From CBDCEG01 sp965215775 (GTDB lineage Bacteria > Pseudomonadota > Gammaproteobacteria > Cardiobacteriales > Ostreibacteriaceae), in NCBI GenBank assembly GCA_965215775.1, contig CBDCEG010000009.1, forward strand, positions 185,838 through 249,837: a stretch of 64,000 nucleotides of DNA. Direction: 5' to 3'. The notes beneath the pieces are model-generated. The model was not told the origin of the DNA. It made no database searches and saw only the letters and a program-made list of their open reading frames with translations. This document shows positions 46,704-54,901 of the stretch, in pieces. Numbering within the stretch: the stretch's first letter is position 1; each line of letters starts with the position of its first letter. Position numbers and translations under genes: made by a program.

Positions 46704-46746
46704 AAAGGCAGGTATTGATTAAACTTCAATATCTGCCTTTTTTATT
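46704..46746 (+). terminator. Terminator of the YeeE/YedE gene
   Basis: AAAGGCAGGTATTGA and TTCAATATCTGCCTTT pair around TTAAAC (one mismatch), followed by a T-run. Confidence 0.85.
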
Positions 46747-46768
46747 TTAACTATTTTAACTATTTCAG

Positions 46769-47263
46769 TTACTTAAATTCAATCTCAAAAGATATTTCAT
46801 CTAGTTGTTTATTTATAGGGTTTTTGTTCATAATAAAGTAAGAAATAGTAAGGTTATTGCCTTTATTAAAATTATTAAGATTGAAAAACTTATCTAAATC
46901 AACAGTAAAATCAATATTTCCATTAGCTGGAATTAATGAATAATCCTTTGGGAAAATAGAACTTAGTTTCTTAACCCTTCTTCCAGCATAAGAAACTTCT
47001 TTATCATTTTGCTGTAACTCAAATCCTTCTAAAAACATATCTGTTGAAGAATGGATAAACCTTTTTTCAATAAAATACTTAGTGTTAGAATTATTAAATA
47101 AACTAACCTTAACTAACAAATTACCTTTTGCTTTTACCTTAGCTATTTTTACTTCAATTACTACATTGCTTTCTTTGGGTTTATTAGCTTCGCAAGATAA
47201 TAAACTGGCTAATAATACAATGCCTATTACTTTTCTTATTTTGGTTGTTTTCACTAAATTCAT
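46769..47263 (-). CDS. Small lipoprotein, possibly related to the M35 (deuterolysin) N-terminal domain
   Basis: 164 residues with a lipoprotein signal (VLLASLLSC, Cys24). The mature part forms beta-type repeats: VKVSLFNNSNTKYFIEKRF, FELQQNDKEVSYAGRRVKK and DYSLIPANGNIDFTVDLDKFF. That order, an N-x-S strand then V-YAGR then a pre-Y region, resembles the non-catalytic pro-domain of M35 metalloproteases. Only a weak resemblance; no protease domain is present. It lies downstream of two other exported unknowns on the minus strand. Confidence 0.55.
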   Translation of the reverse strand: MNLVKTTKIRKVIGIVLLASLLSCEANKPKESNVVIEVKIAKVKAKGNLLVKVSLFNNSNTKYFIEKRFIHSSTDMFLEGFELQQNDKEVSYAGRRVKKLSSIFPKDYSLIPANGNIDFTVDLDKFFNLNNFNKGNNLTISYFIMNKNPINKQLDEISFEIEFK

Positions 47264-47273
47264 AAAGTTAATA

Positions 47274-47455
47274 CTATTTAAATTTATTTTTCTTTAATAT
47301 AGTTTTGCTCATATCACATTTCATATAATTTGGTATTTCATCGTATGGTTCATAGAATTCTACCAAAACTTTTCTGACACTATTAAGCTCAAGATCATTT
47401 AAACATGCGTTTCCATAAAATACAATTATACACAATAAAGATACTATAATTTTAA
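47274..47455 (-). CDS. Tiny exported protein, start codon uncertain
   Basis: About 60 residues. GGAGAA lies seven bases before an ATT codon at 47455, followed by a signal-peptide-like IVSLLCIIVFYGNAC; the frame continues upstream to 47504 but that part lies inside the neighbouring gene and has no ribosome site. An ATT start or a lost ATG both fit. The mature region is DLELNSVRKVLVEFYEPYDEIP. No family is recognised. It may be a lipoprotein through GNAC. Confidence 0.4.
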
Positions 47456-47481
47456 TAACTTCTCCTTGGTTAAACTCTCTT

Positions 47482-48398
47482 TTAAAATTTATCCATACCA
47501 CCATATGCTTCTATCATTAGTTTAGTTTCTTTTAAGGCTTCTATTGTTTTTATTGCTGGATAATGTGCTTTTACTCTATTTAGCCCATCCCCACCATGAT
47601 AACTACTTCCCCATCAGAGATAACTTTTTTCTTTGTTTTCAATATGGGAACTTCAGTTGAAACTACTTTAATAAGGTCTTTTATATCTTGCCACTCTCCA
47701 TTACTATTCAGTTCACACGCTTTAAATATGGGAGTTTCTATTTCAAATAAAGATTTAGTTAAGTGTTTTTTAGTCTTTGCATCATAGAGACCATACCATT
47801 TTATTTTGTAAGTATTTTGTTTGCCATCTAAAGCTGTTAGCCTTAAAACCTCTTTTGATTTAGATATATTTCCCCAATCTATTTGTACCCCTCCTCGCCC
47901 AAGGTCTTTTACACTATGAAAATAAAAGCTAATTTTTTTATCCTTTATTTTAATTGAAGTATTTATAATAATTTGACTTGATTGAATTGCAATATGGCTC
48001 TTTCCATTATCATCAAATCTAATATATGAATTGTAATAAGCATCACTATTACACGACTGCTGTATTGTAATATTTTTGTATCTATTATCAGCAGAGTATC
48101 TCTCTTTTTTTATATCATTTAACTTTTGTGTATATTTTTTATTGTAACACATTGCTTTTTCTAATATTAAAATACCAGAACCCTGATACTCTTCAATTTT
48201 ATCTTTATGTATATCCTCACATTGTTTAGCTATTACTTTTTTCCATGATTTAAAACCATCTAGTTGCTTATTTAATTTTTTATTAAGACTCTCATAACAA
48301 TCTATTTTTTCATATATATGTGATTTTGATTGACATATACTATTTTCTCCATACACGAAGACACTAAATAGCCATAAACCTAATAAAAAAAATTTCAT
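47482..48398 (-). CDS. Exported protein of unknown function, C-terminus shifted by one base
   Basis: The first 265 or so residues are in one frame (47580-48398): signal peptide ending FVYGE, then a helical region with cysteine pairs (SICQSKSHIYEKIDCYESL, KQCEDIHK) and a beta-rich middle. After ISDGEVV at about 47595 the frame runs into a stop, but one added T continues as YHGGDGLNRVKAHYPAI, then KTIEALKETKLMIEAYGG, ending at 47482 right before the next gene's ribosome site. The extra 38 codons look like a real protein end. Either a sequence error or a recent mutation. No family known. It overlaps the gene upstream by four bases. Confidence 0.55.
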
Positions 48399-48670
48399 TG
48401 TATCTCCTCTATATTTGTTGGTGAAATTATTGTAAATGGTTTAGGCATGAAATGTTTCATGCTAGAAGTTGTTCCATGGGCATGAATAGCTTTTCCTAGA
48501 CCAAGAACTAAACTATTTTTAACAGACTCTTCAAGAAATGTATCTGCCGTGGCACAGTTTTGTAATATTAATGAGATAAATATTATTATTGTAAGTTTTA
48601 TTAGTTTTGTAAATATGAACTTGTTAGCTGGAGAATTTGTTGAATAGTTAGTTAAAGTGTTTATTTTCAT
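48395..48670 (-). CDS. Small lipoprotein of unknown function
   Basis: 91 residues. A long N-terminal part (about 24 polar residues) precedes a hydrophobic segment ending ISLILQNCAT, a lipobox with Cys39. The mature region (KNSLVLGLGKAIHAHGTTSSMKHF) is short. The stop overlaps the next gene's ATG by four bases (ATGA), so the two are coupled. I recognise nothing further. This trio of small exported genes (47274-48670) has no functional neighbours that explain it. Confidence 0.55.
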   Translation of the reverse strand: MKINTLTNYSTNSPANKFIFTKLIKLTIIIFISLILQNCATADTFLEESVKNSLVLGLGKAIHAHGTTSSMKHFMPKPFTIISPTNIEEIQ

Positions 48671-48793
48671 AATCTTTTTTTACCTTTATTTTTTTAGCAC
48701 TGAAAATATTATTATAACTTGTTGAATTGTTTTGTGTAGTTTTTTAGTCTTGATAAATCACGCTTTTGCAATATTAAACCCACTCTTAAAACT

Positions 48794-48895
48794 CTCCTCC
48801 TTTAAAGGAGGAGTAACCGTTGGGGAGGTGGCTTATATTAACTTTACTAATTTGGTATTTTTAAATAATCAAATATTAGACAACCACAAGGGTTG
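48794..48895. repeat. GC-rich repeat-like element with two hairpins
   Basis: A perfect 20-base palindrome (CTCCTCCTTTAAAGGAGGAG, 48794-48813) is followed by ACCGTTGGGGAGGTGG and, after an AT stretch, by a CAACC-ACAAG-GGTTG hairpin (48881-48895). The composition is strikingly different from the flanks, and such palindromes with a GGGGAGGT extension resemble REP/MITE-type intergenic repeats. The second hairpin may also terminate the propeller gene at 48907. Only one copy lies in this window. Confidence 0.45.
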
Positions 48896-48906
48896 CCCTT
48901 AGAATC

Positions 48907-50034
48907 TTAATGACAAGCGGTGTTGGTTAATCCCATACTCACAAGGTTTGGCTGGGTTAGTTCTAAGCTAATTTCTCCATCTAATGACTTATTTCTAATA
49001 TTATAAATATGTAAATTTTTGCTATTTTGTTGAGTGAAAATCATAATCTTACTATCAGACATAACTAAATCATCGTTTACAATTCCTGTTAGTTTTGTTT
49101 TGGTTATGTTTTTAGAGTTATTACCTTTTAGTTCAAAAGCATTTATAGAATCTGTTGTTATTGCAATTCCAATCGTTTCAAGCCAGCCTGTTTTTATAGT
49201 TTGAATATTATTATCCAAATGAAATTGAGTTGAAATTTGCTTGTTATTAGGATTTATTAGATAAATATTATTACTTTTATCAGAAATGATAACTGTTTGA
49301 TTATTAATACTAACAAAAGCTCTATTTAAAGTTGCTTTAAAATCTAGTTTTATTTGCTTATCTTCGAATATATTTTTAATTATTAAGTTATTAGCCTCTG
49401 CAATTAAGCCAAAACTTGAATCTGGCATAATTGAAGTTTCTGCCAAAGTTTTTTCACCTTTAAAAAAAAGACTTTTTTTATTTTCTAATATATCAAACTT
49501 GCTAACTTTAGAGTTTTGCATTTCAGTTATAAATAAAAACCGTCCTTCAGAACTATAATTAAGACTTATTGGGGCAGAAAAATCTGAAATTATATTTGTT
49601 TTTAAATCTCTAATATCAGTTAAAAAAACATTCTTTTCTCCAGCAGCAGCAAGAATTCCACCAGAAGTGTCAAAAGTAATTTCTGAAATGTTTTCCAAGA
49701 ACTGTTTGGATTTAGTGGAGTATTCAACCAAATCTAAAATATATAAAATATTTGATTTGCCAATATAAGCAAGCACACCTTTGTCCTTACTAACTTTCAT
49801 TAAAGTTGGGATTTCTTTTAGCTCAATATAATTAATAACTTGATTTGTGAAAGTATCAATAACTGCAAGTTTTTTTGAGTTTTTATCACTAACAAAAGCA
49901 TATTGTGTGGGAATATCTAGGGCTATTTTTAGTTTAGTTATTTGTTTTGGAGCAATTTGTTTTTGGTAATAAAAAAGCCCTGAGAAACTCAGGACTATTA
50001 TAATTATTCCAAATAAAGGATATAATTTTTTCAT
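48907..50034 (-). CDS. Membrane-anchored beta-propeller protein of unknown function
   Basis: 375 residues. One N-terminal hydrophobic segment (PLFGIIIIVLSFSGLFYY), uncleaved in appearance, then repeating strands of YncE/d1-propeller type such as YAFVSDKNSKKLAVIDTFTN, ILYILDLVEY and RFLFITEMQNSKVSKFDIL. The protein ends in LTNTACH, a Cys-His pair at the very C-terminus. It lies 69 bases after a PCu(A)C copper chaperone gene on the same strand, so a copper-related or cytochrome-assembly role is possible. No catalytic motif is seen. Confidence 0.6.
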   Translation of the reverse strand: MKKLYPLFGIIIIVLSFSGLFYYQKQIAPKQITKLKIALDIPTQYAFVSDKNSKKLAVIDTFTNQVINYIELKEIPTLMKVSKDKGVLAYIGKSNILYILDLVEYSTKSKQFLENISEITFDTSGGILAAAGEKNVFLTDIRDLKTNIISDFSAPISLNYSSEGRFLFITEMQNSKVSKFDILENKKSLFFKGEKTLAETSIMPDSSFGLIAEANNLIIKNIFEDKQIKLDFKATLNRAFVSINNQTVIISDKSNNIYLINPNNKQISTQFHLDNNIQTIKTGWLETIGIAITTDSINAFELKGNNSKNITKTKLTGIVNDDLVMSDSKIMIFTQQNSKNLHIYNIRNKSLDGEISLELTQPNLVSMGLTNTACH

Positions 50035-50103
50035 AATAAATTAGTGTTTTATTTTTGTTAAATTGTTGTTTAAATATAGTTAAATACTACTTAAACTCGT
50101 GTG

Positions 50104-50625
50104 CTACTTATGTTTCATATCCATATGTTTCATAGGTTTATCATTATAAGTTTCTTTTTGATATTTTATAACTTCTTCCACAGTTTTTACAACAGCATCA
50201 CATTCTGCTGTTTCACTATTATCAAAGAAAAATGTTATTTTATGAGTTTCTCCTGCGATTACTGGTTTTTTTATATCCATAAGCATAATATGGTAACCAC
50301 CTTTTTTGAAAATATTATCTCCTGTTTTTAAAGGAAATTTATCCATTTTACTCATAATCATTGAGCCATTATTCATTTTCATTTCATGAATTTCAATATG
50401 CTTAGAAATAGTTGGTATTTTTGCTTTAGTTAATGCAACATCAATATTACCCTTTTCAAAATCCATAACCATAAAAGCACCAGTTACTTTAGCACCAGGA
50501 ATTGTTTCTTGAATCATACAATTTTTGACCTCAATATGCCCCTCATTGTGTGCAAAAGCACCTGTTGATAAAGCTAGAGTTGTTAATAATATTTTTTTTA
50601 TTTTAGAATTTATTTCATATTTCAT
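50104..50625 (-). CDS. PCu(A)C family periplasmic copper chaperone
   Basis: About 173 residues from the ATG at 50625, chosen for GAGGAAA just upstream; the frame extends to 50661. Signal peptide ends GAFAH. The copper site of the family is present: HIEIHEMKMNNGSMIM, then later GGYHIMLMDIKKP. The C-terminus adds a Met/His tail (MKHMDMKHK) that could also hold copper. Such proteins deliver Cu(I) to cytochrome oxidase. The propeller gene follows on the same strand; no oxidase gene is in the window. Confidence 0.88.
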   Translation of the reverse strand: MKYEINSKIKKILLTTLALSTGAFAHNEGHIEVKNCMIQETIPGAKVTGAFMVMDFEKGNIDVALTKAKIPTISKHIEIHEMKMNNGSMIMSKMDKFPLKTGDNIFKKGGYHIMLMDIKKPVIAGETHKITFFFDNSETAECDAVVKTVEEVIKYQKETYNDKPMKHMDMKHK

Positions 50626-50734
50626 TTTATTTTCCTCATTAATTAAAAATTCAAACATCATTTATTGAACCTAACAGATTATTAAGTTCTTCTCTCATTG
50701 TTATTTTACACCTATTTAACTTCAAAATTAATAC

Positions 50735-51220
50735 TTATATTTCCTCAATTACTTTTTGGTAAAAACGCATTTCAATAATGTTTTGGGCAGCTTGTTCGTT
50801 ATTGTTATTTAAATTATTAGTGAATTTAGTTTCTAGTATTTCAAACTCTATTTTTAAGTTAGTTTTGATTTTTGCTAGTTCGTCTTTATCAGCCAAATCA
50901 ATTTGCTCTCTTATCTCCATTTGTTCCAAAAGAATACTTGGGTTTGTGTTTTTAAATGTATCAATTGAAAACTCATATTCTGCCAAATTAAGTAAAATAC
51001 TTGCTTTTTCAATTGGATCTAATAATTTTTTGTAGGCAGTTGAAATATTTGAACTTATTTGTGTTGCCATTAATTTCTCTTGAGTGGTTTTATTCACATA
51101 GTTATCAGGATGAAATTGTTTTTGAAGAAGAATATATTTTTTTAGTAATAAGTCTTGATTAATAAAATAAGTTTGCTCAATATTAAATAAATCAAAAGGA
51201 TTATTTGGGTTTCCTAACAT
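50735..51220 (-). CDS. hscB: Fe-S cluster co-chaperone HscB
   Basis: 161 residues. J-domain with the HPD triad at 37-39 in LQKQFHPDNYV, preceded by PFDLFNIEQTYFINQDLL, and a C-terminal helical hairpin (ILLNLAEYEFSIDTF, EQMEIREQIDLADKDELAKIK) that binds IscU. It hands IscU to HscA. The isc genes that usually accompany it are absent; instead it follows bepA with a one-base gap. DnaJ-like proteins are excluded by the length and the C-terminal part. Confidence 0.85.
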   Translation of the reverse strand: MLGNPNNPFDLFNIEQTYFINQDLLLKKYILLQKQFHPDNYVNKTTQEKLMATQISSNISTAYKKLLDPIEKASILLNLAEYEFSIDTFKNTNPSILLEQMEIREQIDLADKDELAKIKTNLKIEFEILETKFTNNLNNNNEQAAQNIIEMRFYQKVIEEI

Positions 51221-51221
51221 T

Positions 51222-52646
51222 TTAGTTACCTTTTTTTAGTTTAATAATTTGTTCAATTTCTTGCTTTTTAGATTCTAGCTGAGAGCGTTGTTTCCAAGTA
51301 AGGCTTTTATTACTTAAAGCAATAGTAACTTGTGCTTTTGCTCGGCTATATTCTCCAGACAGCTGGTAAAAATCAATTAAAACTTGCTGCTGTTGGACAA
51401 CTTGACCTGTTTTTAATAAAGCTTCTGCGTATAAATAATATAAATCAGGATTTCTTGAGCCAATTTCATATTGTTTTTTTAATATTTTGGTGGTCTTTTT
51501 GAAATTATTATTATTATTATTTAGAAACATTGCATAATCATAAGCTACGACACTATCATTTTTAAACCTTTTCCATAAACTTTTATAAATAGAACTTGCT
51601 TGTTTATTTTTACTTGAGAGTAACGCTAGTTTGGCTTTTAATAATAAAATATCTCTTTTTTTACTAAATCTAGAATTTAATTTATTTAGTTGTGAAATTG
51701 CACTTTTTATTTTTCCTGTTTTTAGTTCTGCAAGTGATTTTGCATAATAATAAGCATTTTTTATTTGGCTATTACTATCTTTCAAATCATTTTCTAAAGT
51801 GGTATTTAACTCGTTAAAAGAAAGCATTGAAACTCTTATCCTTGCTTTAAATAAATAATATTCATCACTACTTTTTAACTTTTTATGTTTTGTTTGTTTT
51901 AAATCATCAATTTCCATAACTCTATCCCTTGGAAGAGGGTGAGTTAAAAGATAGCTTGGAGCTTGGTTTATATAGCTTGGTGAATACAGCTTGGCAAAAA
52001 ATGTTTGCATTCCTAATTTATTGAACCCTGCTTTTTGCATAAGGTTTTTACCAATTCTGTCTGCTTCTTGTTCGTGAGACCTTATATCATTTAATTGTTG
52101 TTGAGTTTCATTTGCAATAACAGCTTTAATAATTCCTGCACCGCCACTGCTAGATGTCTTACTAGCAACCAAAACTCCTGCAATTAAAGCTGCTGCATTT
52201 GCAAGTTGTCTATCTTTAACTGCAAGGATTAATCGTGCGATATGCTCTTGTGAAACATGGGTTATTTCATGTGCTAAAACACCAGCAAGTTCATGTTCGT
52301 TATCAGTTGCCAAAACAAGCCCTGCATTTATTCCAACATAACCACCTAAACTTGCAAAAGCATTTATTGAAGTTGAATTAGTTAAGAAAAAATTTAGCCC
52401 AACTCTTGTATTGGCATAAGTAGATATTTTATAACCTAAATCTTCAAGATAATCTTGCTGTTGAGCGTCGTTAATTATTCTTCCTTGTGATAAAAGATGA
52501 TTGTAAGAGGCTTTTCCTATATCCGCTTCTTTTGTTTTTGACCAAAGTTTAGATGATTCATCTCCAATATATGGTATTTTTTGTGCGTTGGAACAAAAAG
52601 CAAGAAGCATCGAGGACAATATAATAGTCTTTTTTAGTATTTTCAT
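51222..52646 (-). CDS. bepA: M48 metalloprotease of the BepA (YfgC) type with TPR domain
   Basis: 474 residues from the ATG at 52646; a TTG at 52679 is in frame but the signal peptide begins at MKILKKTIILSSML. The catalytic zinc site is LAHEITHVSQEH with the third ligand Glu in RSHEQEADRIG. Behind it, a TPR region of repeated helix pairs (YYYAKSLAELKTGKIKSAI, PDLYYLYAEALLKTG). BepA degrades or chaperones misfolded outer-membrane proteins such as LptD. It is divergent from tmk and followed by hscB. Confidence 0.88.
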   Translation of the reverse strand: MKILKKTIILSSMLLAFCSNAQKIPYIGDESSKLWSKTKEADIGKASYNHLLSQGRIINDAQQQDYLEDLGYKISTYANTRVGLNFFLTNSTSINAFASLGGYVGINAGLVLATDNEHELAGVLAHEITHVSQEHIARLILAVKDRQLANAAALIAGVLVASKTSSSGGAGIIKAVIANETQQQLNDIRSHEQEADRIGKNLMQKAGFNKLGMQTFFAKLYSPSYINQAPSYLLTHPLPRDRVMEIDDLKQTKHKKLKSSDEYYLFKARIRVSMLSFNELNTTLENDLKDSNSQIKNAYYYAKSLAELKTGKIKSAISQLNKLNSRFSKKRDILLLKAKLALLSSKNKQASSIYKSLWKRFKNDSVVAYDYAMFLNNNNNNFKKTTKILKKQYEIGSRNPDLYYLYAEALLKTGQVVQQQQVLIDFYQLSGEYSRAKAQVTIALSNKSLTWKQRSQLESKKQEIEQIIKLKKGN

Positions 52647-52746
52647 AGTAAGTGAGATTATAACCTTTAAATTAATCAATAATTAATAAAATATGAGTAT
52701 AATATAATTTTTAAAGAGAAAATTACAAACTTAACCAAATAACAAA

Positions 52747-53364
52747 ATGGCAAAATTTATTACTTTTGATGGAATTGACGGCTCGGGTAAAAGCACGCAA
52801 ATAGAAATGTTAGCGGATTACCTTAAGCAAAAAGGTCAGGAAATATATATAACTCGTGAAATTGGTGGCTGTGAAATAGCAGAAGATATAAGAGATTTAT
52901 TATTAGATCCGCAAAAAAATATAACTCCTTTGTCTGAAATGCTTATGGTATTTGCAGCAAGAGCGGAGCATTTAGAAAAAGTAATTAAACCAAAAATAAA
53001 ACAAGGAACTTGGGTTATTTGCTCAAGATTCACTGATGCAACCCTTGCTTACCAAGGTTATGGGCGAAATATTTTGCTTGATAAAATTAAACAACTTGCT
53101 GATATTGTTCATAAAGACTTTAATCCTGACATTTCTTTTTTTCTTGATTTAGATGTAAAAAAAGCAGCGAAAAGGCGTGATAAAAGAGGAGAGTTTGTTG
53201 ATAGATTTGAGTTAGAGCATATTTCATTTATGCAAAAAGTTAGAGATGGTTATTTACAAATTGCAAAAGATGATACTGCAAATAGGTGTGTTTTAATTTC
53301 AGCGGATCAACCTTTGGAAGAAATATTTCAGCAAATAAAAAGTCAAATTGATAACTTACTTTAA
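52747..53364 (+). CDS. tmk: Thymidylate kinase
   Basis: 205 residues. P-loop FDGIDGSGKSTQ, the DRX-equivalent SRFTDATLAYQGYGR, and the LID region RRDKRGEFVDRFE. It phosphorylates dTMP to dTDP. It begins a tmk-holB-pilZ-tatD unit, a standard gammaproteobacterial order. The spacing to holB is nine bases. Divergent from bepA across 100 bases. Confidence 0.95.
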   Translation: MAKFITFDGIDGSGKSTQIEMLADYLKQKGQEIYITREIGGCEIAEDIRDLLLDPQKNITPLSEMLMVFAARAEHLEKVIKPKIKQGTWVICSRFTDATLAYQGYGRNILLDKIKQLADIVHKDFNPDISFFLDLDVKKAAKRRDKRGEFVDRFELEHISFMQKVRDGYLQIAKDDTANRCVLISADQPLEEIFQQIKSQIDNLL

Positions 53365-53373
53365 TTATTCATA

Positions 53374-54459
53374 ATGATTTCAAATAACTTAAATAATTCA
53401 AATAATTCAAATAATTCAAATAATTCAAATAATTCAAATAATTCAAATAATTTAAATAATTCAAATAATTCAAATAATTTAAATCAAGTTTTACCTTGGC
53501 ACAAAGATATTATTTCTTACATTGGAAAAGCTCAAGCCCAAAACAAACTACCGCATGCGATTATGATTCGTGAGCGAGATGGGTTTTATGAAGATAAATT
53601 GATAAATAATATAGCAAATATGATTTTGTGTGATAATCAATCAATAAAATGTGAGTGTAAACACTGCAAATTATTACAAAATGAAACTCACCCTAATTTG
53701 ATTTATTTAAATGCAAAAGATAAGGTTTCAATAGATGATATAAGAAAGCTAGAAAGTAACCTTTGGAAAACTTCACTATTTGAAAAACCTAAAATTGCAG
53801 TTATAAGATTTCTTGATTTGATAAGTATTGGTGCAAAAAATTCATTACTAAAAACATTAGAAGAACCACCTAAAAATGTTTTTTTTATAATAAGTTTTGA
53901 AAATAAAGCATATATTCCAGCAACAATTGCTAGCAGAGTTCAGCATTTGCACCATAAAACTCCATCACAAAATGAAATTGTAAACTGGTTGGTTCATAAA
54001 GCAGAGAAAGAAAAAATAATTACTACCCCAGAAGCAATGATAATTGCAAAATTAGTAAACTATAATCCTGCAAAATCAATAGATTTAATATTATCTGAGA
54101 CAAAAGTTGATGAAATTAACCAAGAGAAAAAACTATTTGCAAGATTTATTCTAAATAAATATCCAGCATTTTTATTTGCCAAAAGAATAGATAAAAATAA
54201 CTCTGAAGAGCTTTCAAGAAGATATAAAACTTATACTGAAACAATAATTCAAAATCTTTTTAAAACATCAGCGAATGATTTCGGAAAAGATGATTATAAT
54301 TTGTTAAACTATCAAAGTTGGAAAGGTGTTACTCAAAAACAACTTTTTTTCCTTTGTGATAGCTTGCAAGAAATAATTAATTTAAGTAAAACTAATGTTA
54401 ATATTGAGCTACAAGCAAAGAATATTCTTACAATATGGCAAAATGAAAGTTATAAATAA
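53374..54459 (+). CDS. holB: DNA polymerase III delta-prime subunit with N-terminal Asn-Ser repeat
   Basis: 361 residues. Clamp-loader fold: HKDIISYIGKAQAQNKLPHA, a four-cysteine zinc site (CDN-CEC-HCK around 80-100), KNSLLKTLEEPPKNVFFI and TIASRVQHL. It lacks a functional P-loop, as expected for delta-prime. The first 35 or so residues are a repeat of NNS or NNL from an 11-unit 9-base tandem repeat, not normal for the family; the real fold begins at VLPWHKD. It lies between tmk and pilZ. Confidence 0.9.
   Translation: MISNNLNNSNNSNNSNNSNNSNNSNNLNNSNNSNNLNQVLPWHKDIISYIGKAQAQNKLPHAIMIRERDGFYEDKLINNIANMILCDNQSIKCECKHCKLLQNETHPNLIYLNAKDKVSIDDIRKLESNLWKTSLFEKPKIAVIRFLDLISIGAKNSLLKTLEEPPKNVFFIISFENKAYIPATIASRVQHLHHKTPSQNEIVNWLVHKAEKEKIITTPEAMIIAKLVNYNPAKSIDLILSETKVDEINQEKKLFARFILNKYPAFLFAKRIDKNNSEELSRRYKTYTETIIQNLFKTSANDFGKDDYNLLNYQSWKGVTQKQLFFLCDSLQEIINLSKTNVNIELQAKNILTIWQNESYK
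53383..53481 (+). repeat. 11 tandem 9-base units in the 5' end of holB
   Basis: The unit AATAATTCA (or AATAATTTA) is repeated 11 times, giving Asn-Asn-Ser or Asn-Asn-Leu. The unit length is a multiple of three, so copy-number changes keep the frame. Confidence 0.9.
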
Positions 54460-54484
54460 TTTAAGTAAAAAAATAGGTAAATAA

Positions 54485-54874
54485 ATGACAGAAAAACAAA
54501 AAATAGAAAATACTGAAAAACCAAAAAATGCATTAGCACAAAGTGGTGTTTTAAAAGCTTCATATAATGATGTGAATACTTTATTTAACTGCTATATGCC
54601 TTTTGTGAAGGGTTGTGGATTATTCCTTCCAAGTGAGATGGATTATGAATTAGGAACAGAGGTTTTTATCGTTATAACTTTGCCTGATGAAGAAAAATCT
54701 AAGTTTGCAGTTTCAGCTAGAGTTGTTTGGTTAAACCAAAAAGTAAAACTAGGGAAAAAAGTTCCAGGTGTTGGTTTGCAAATTCTAGGAAGTAAAGCTG
54801 AAGATATGAAAGAAAAAATAGAATCTATTTTAGGAAAAAGAGTTAAATCACCACTTCCAACCGCAACAATTTAA
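54485..54874 (+). CDS. pilZ: PilZ-domain protein
   Basis: 129 residues. Type IV pilus PilZ type: VLKASYNDVNTLFNCYMPFVKGCGLFLPS is the opening beta strand and loop, broken here only by its turn, followed by GTEVFIVITLPDEE and ARVVWLNQKV. The canonical RxxxR c-di-GMP motif is lacking, as in PilZ proper, which acts through PilB. It sits in the tmk-holB-pilZ-tatD unit, where it is normally found. The N-terminal 16 residues are charged and unstructured. Confidence 0.85.
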   Translation: MTEKQKIENTEKPKNALAQSGVLKASYNDVNTLFNCYMPFVKGCGLFLPSEMDYELGTEVFIVITLPDEEKSKFAVSARVVWLNQKVKLGKKVPGVGLQILGSKAEDMKEKIESILGKRVKSPLPTATI

Positions 54875-54901
54875 TAAAAAAACTTAAATAAATCTAACAA
54901 A

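Noticed and set aside
47456..47504. Upstream extension of the tiny exported protein to the first Met-like codon
   Set aside because: It lies inside the neighbouring coding end and has no ribosome site; the site GGAGAA points to 47455.
53383..53481. CRISPR-like regular repeats
   Set aside because: The units are 9-base tandem copies without spacers, inside holB; not CRISPR.
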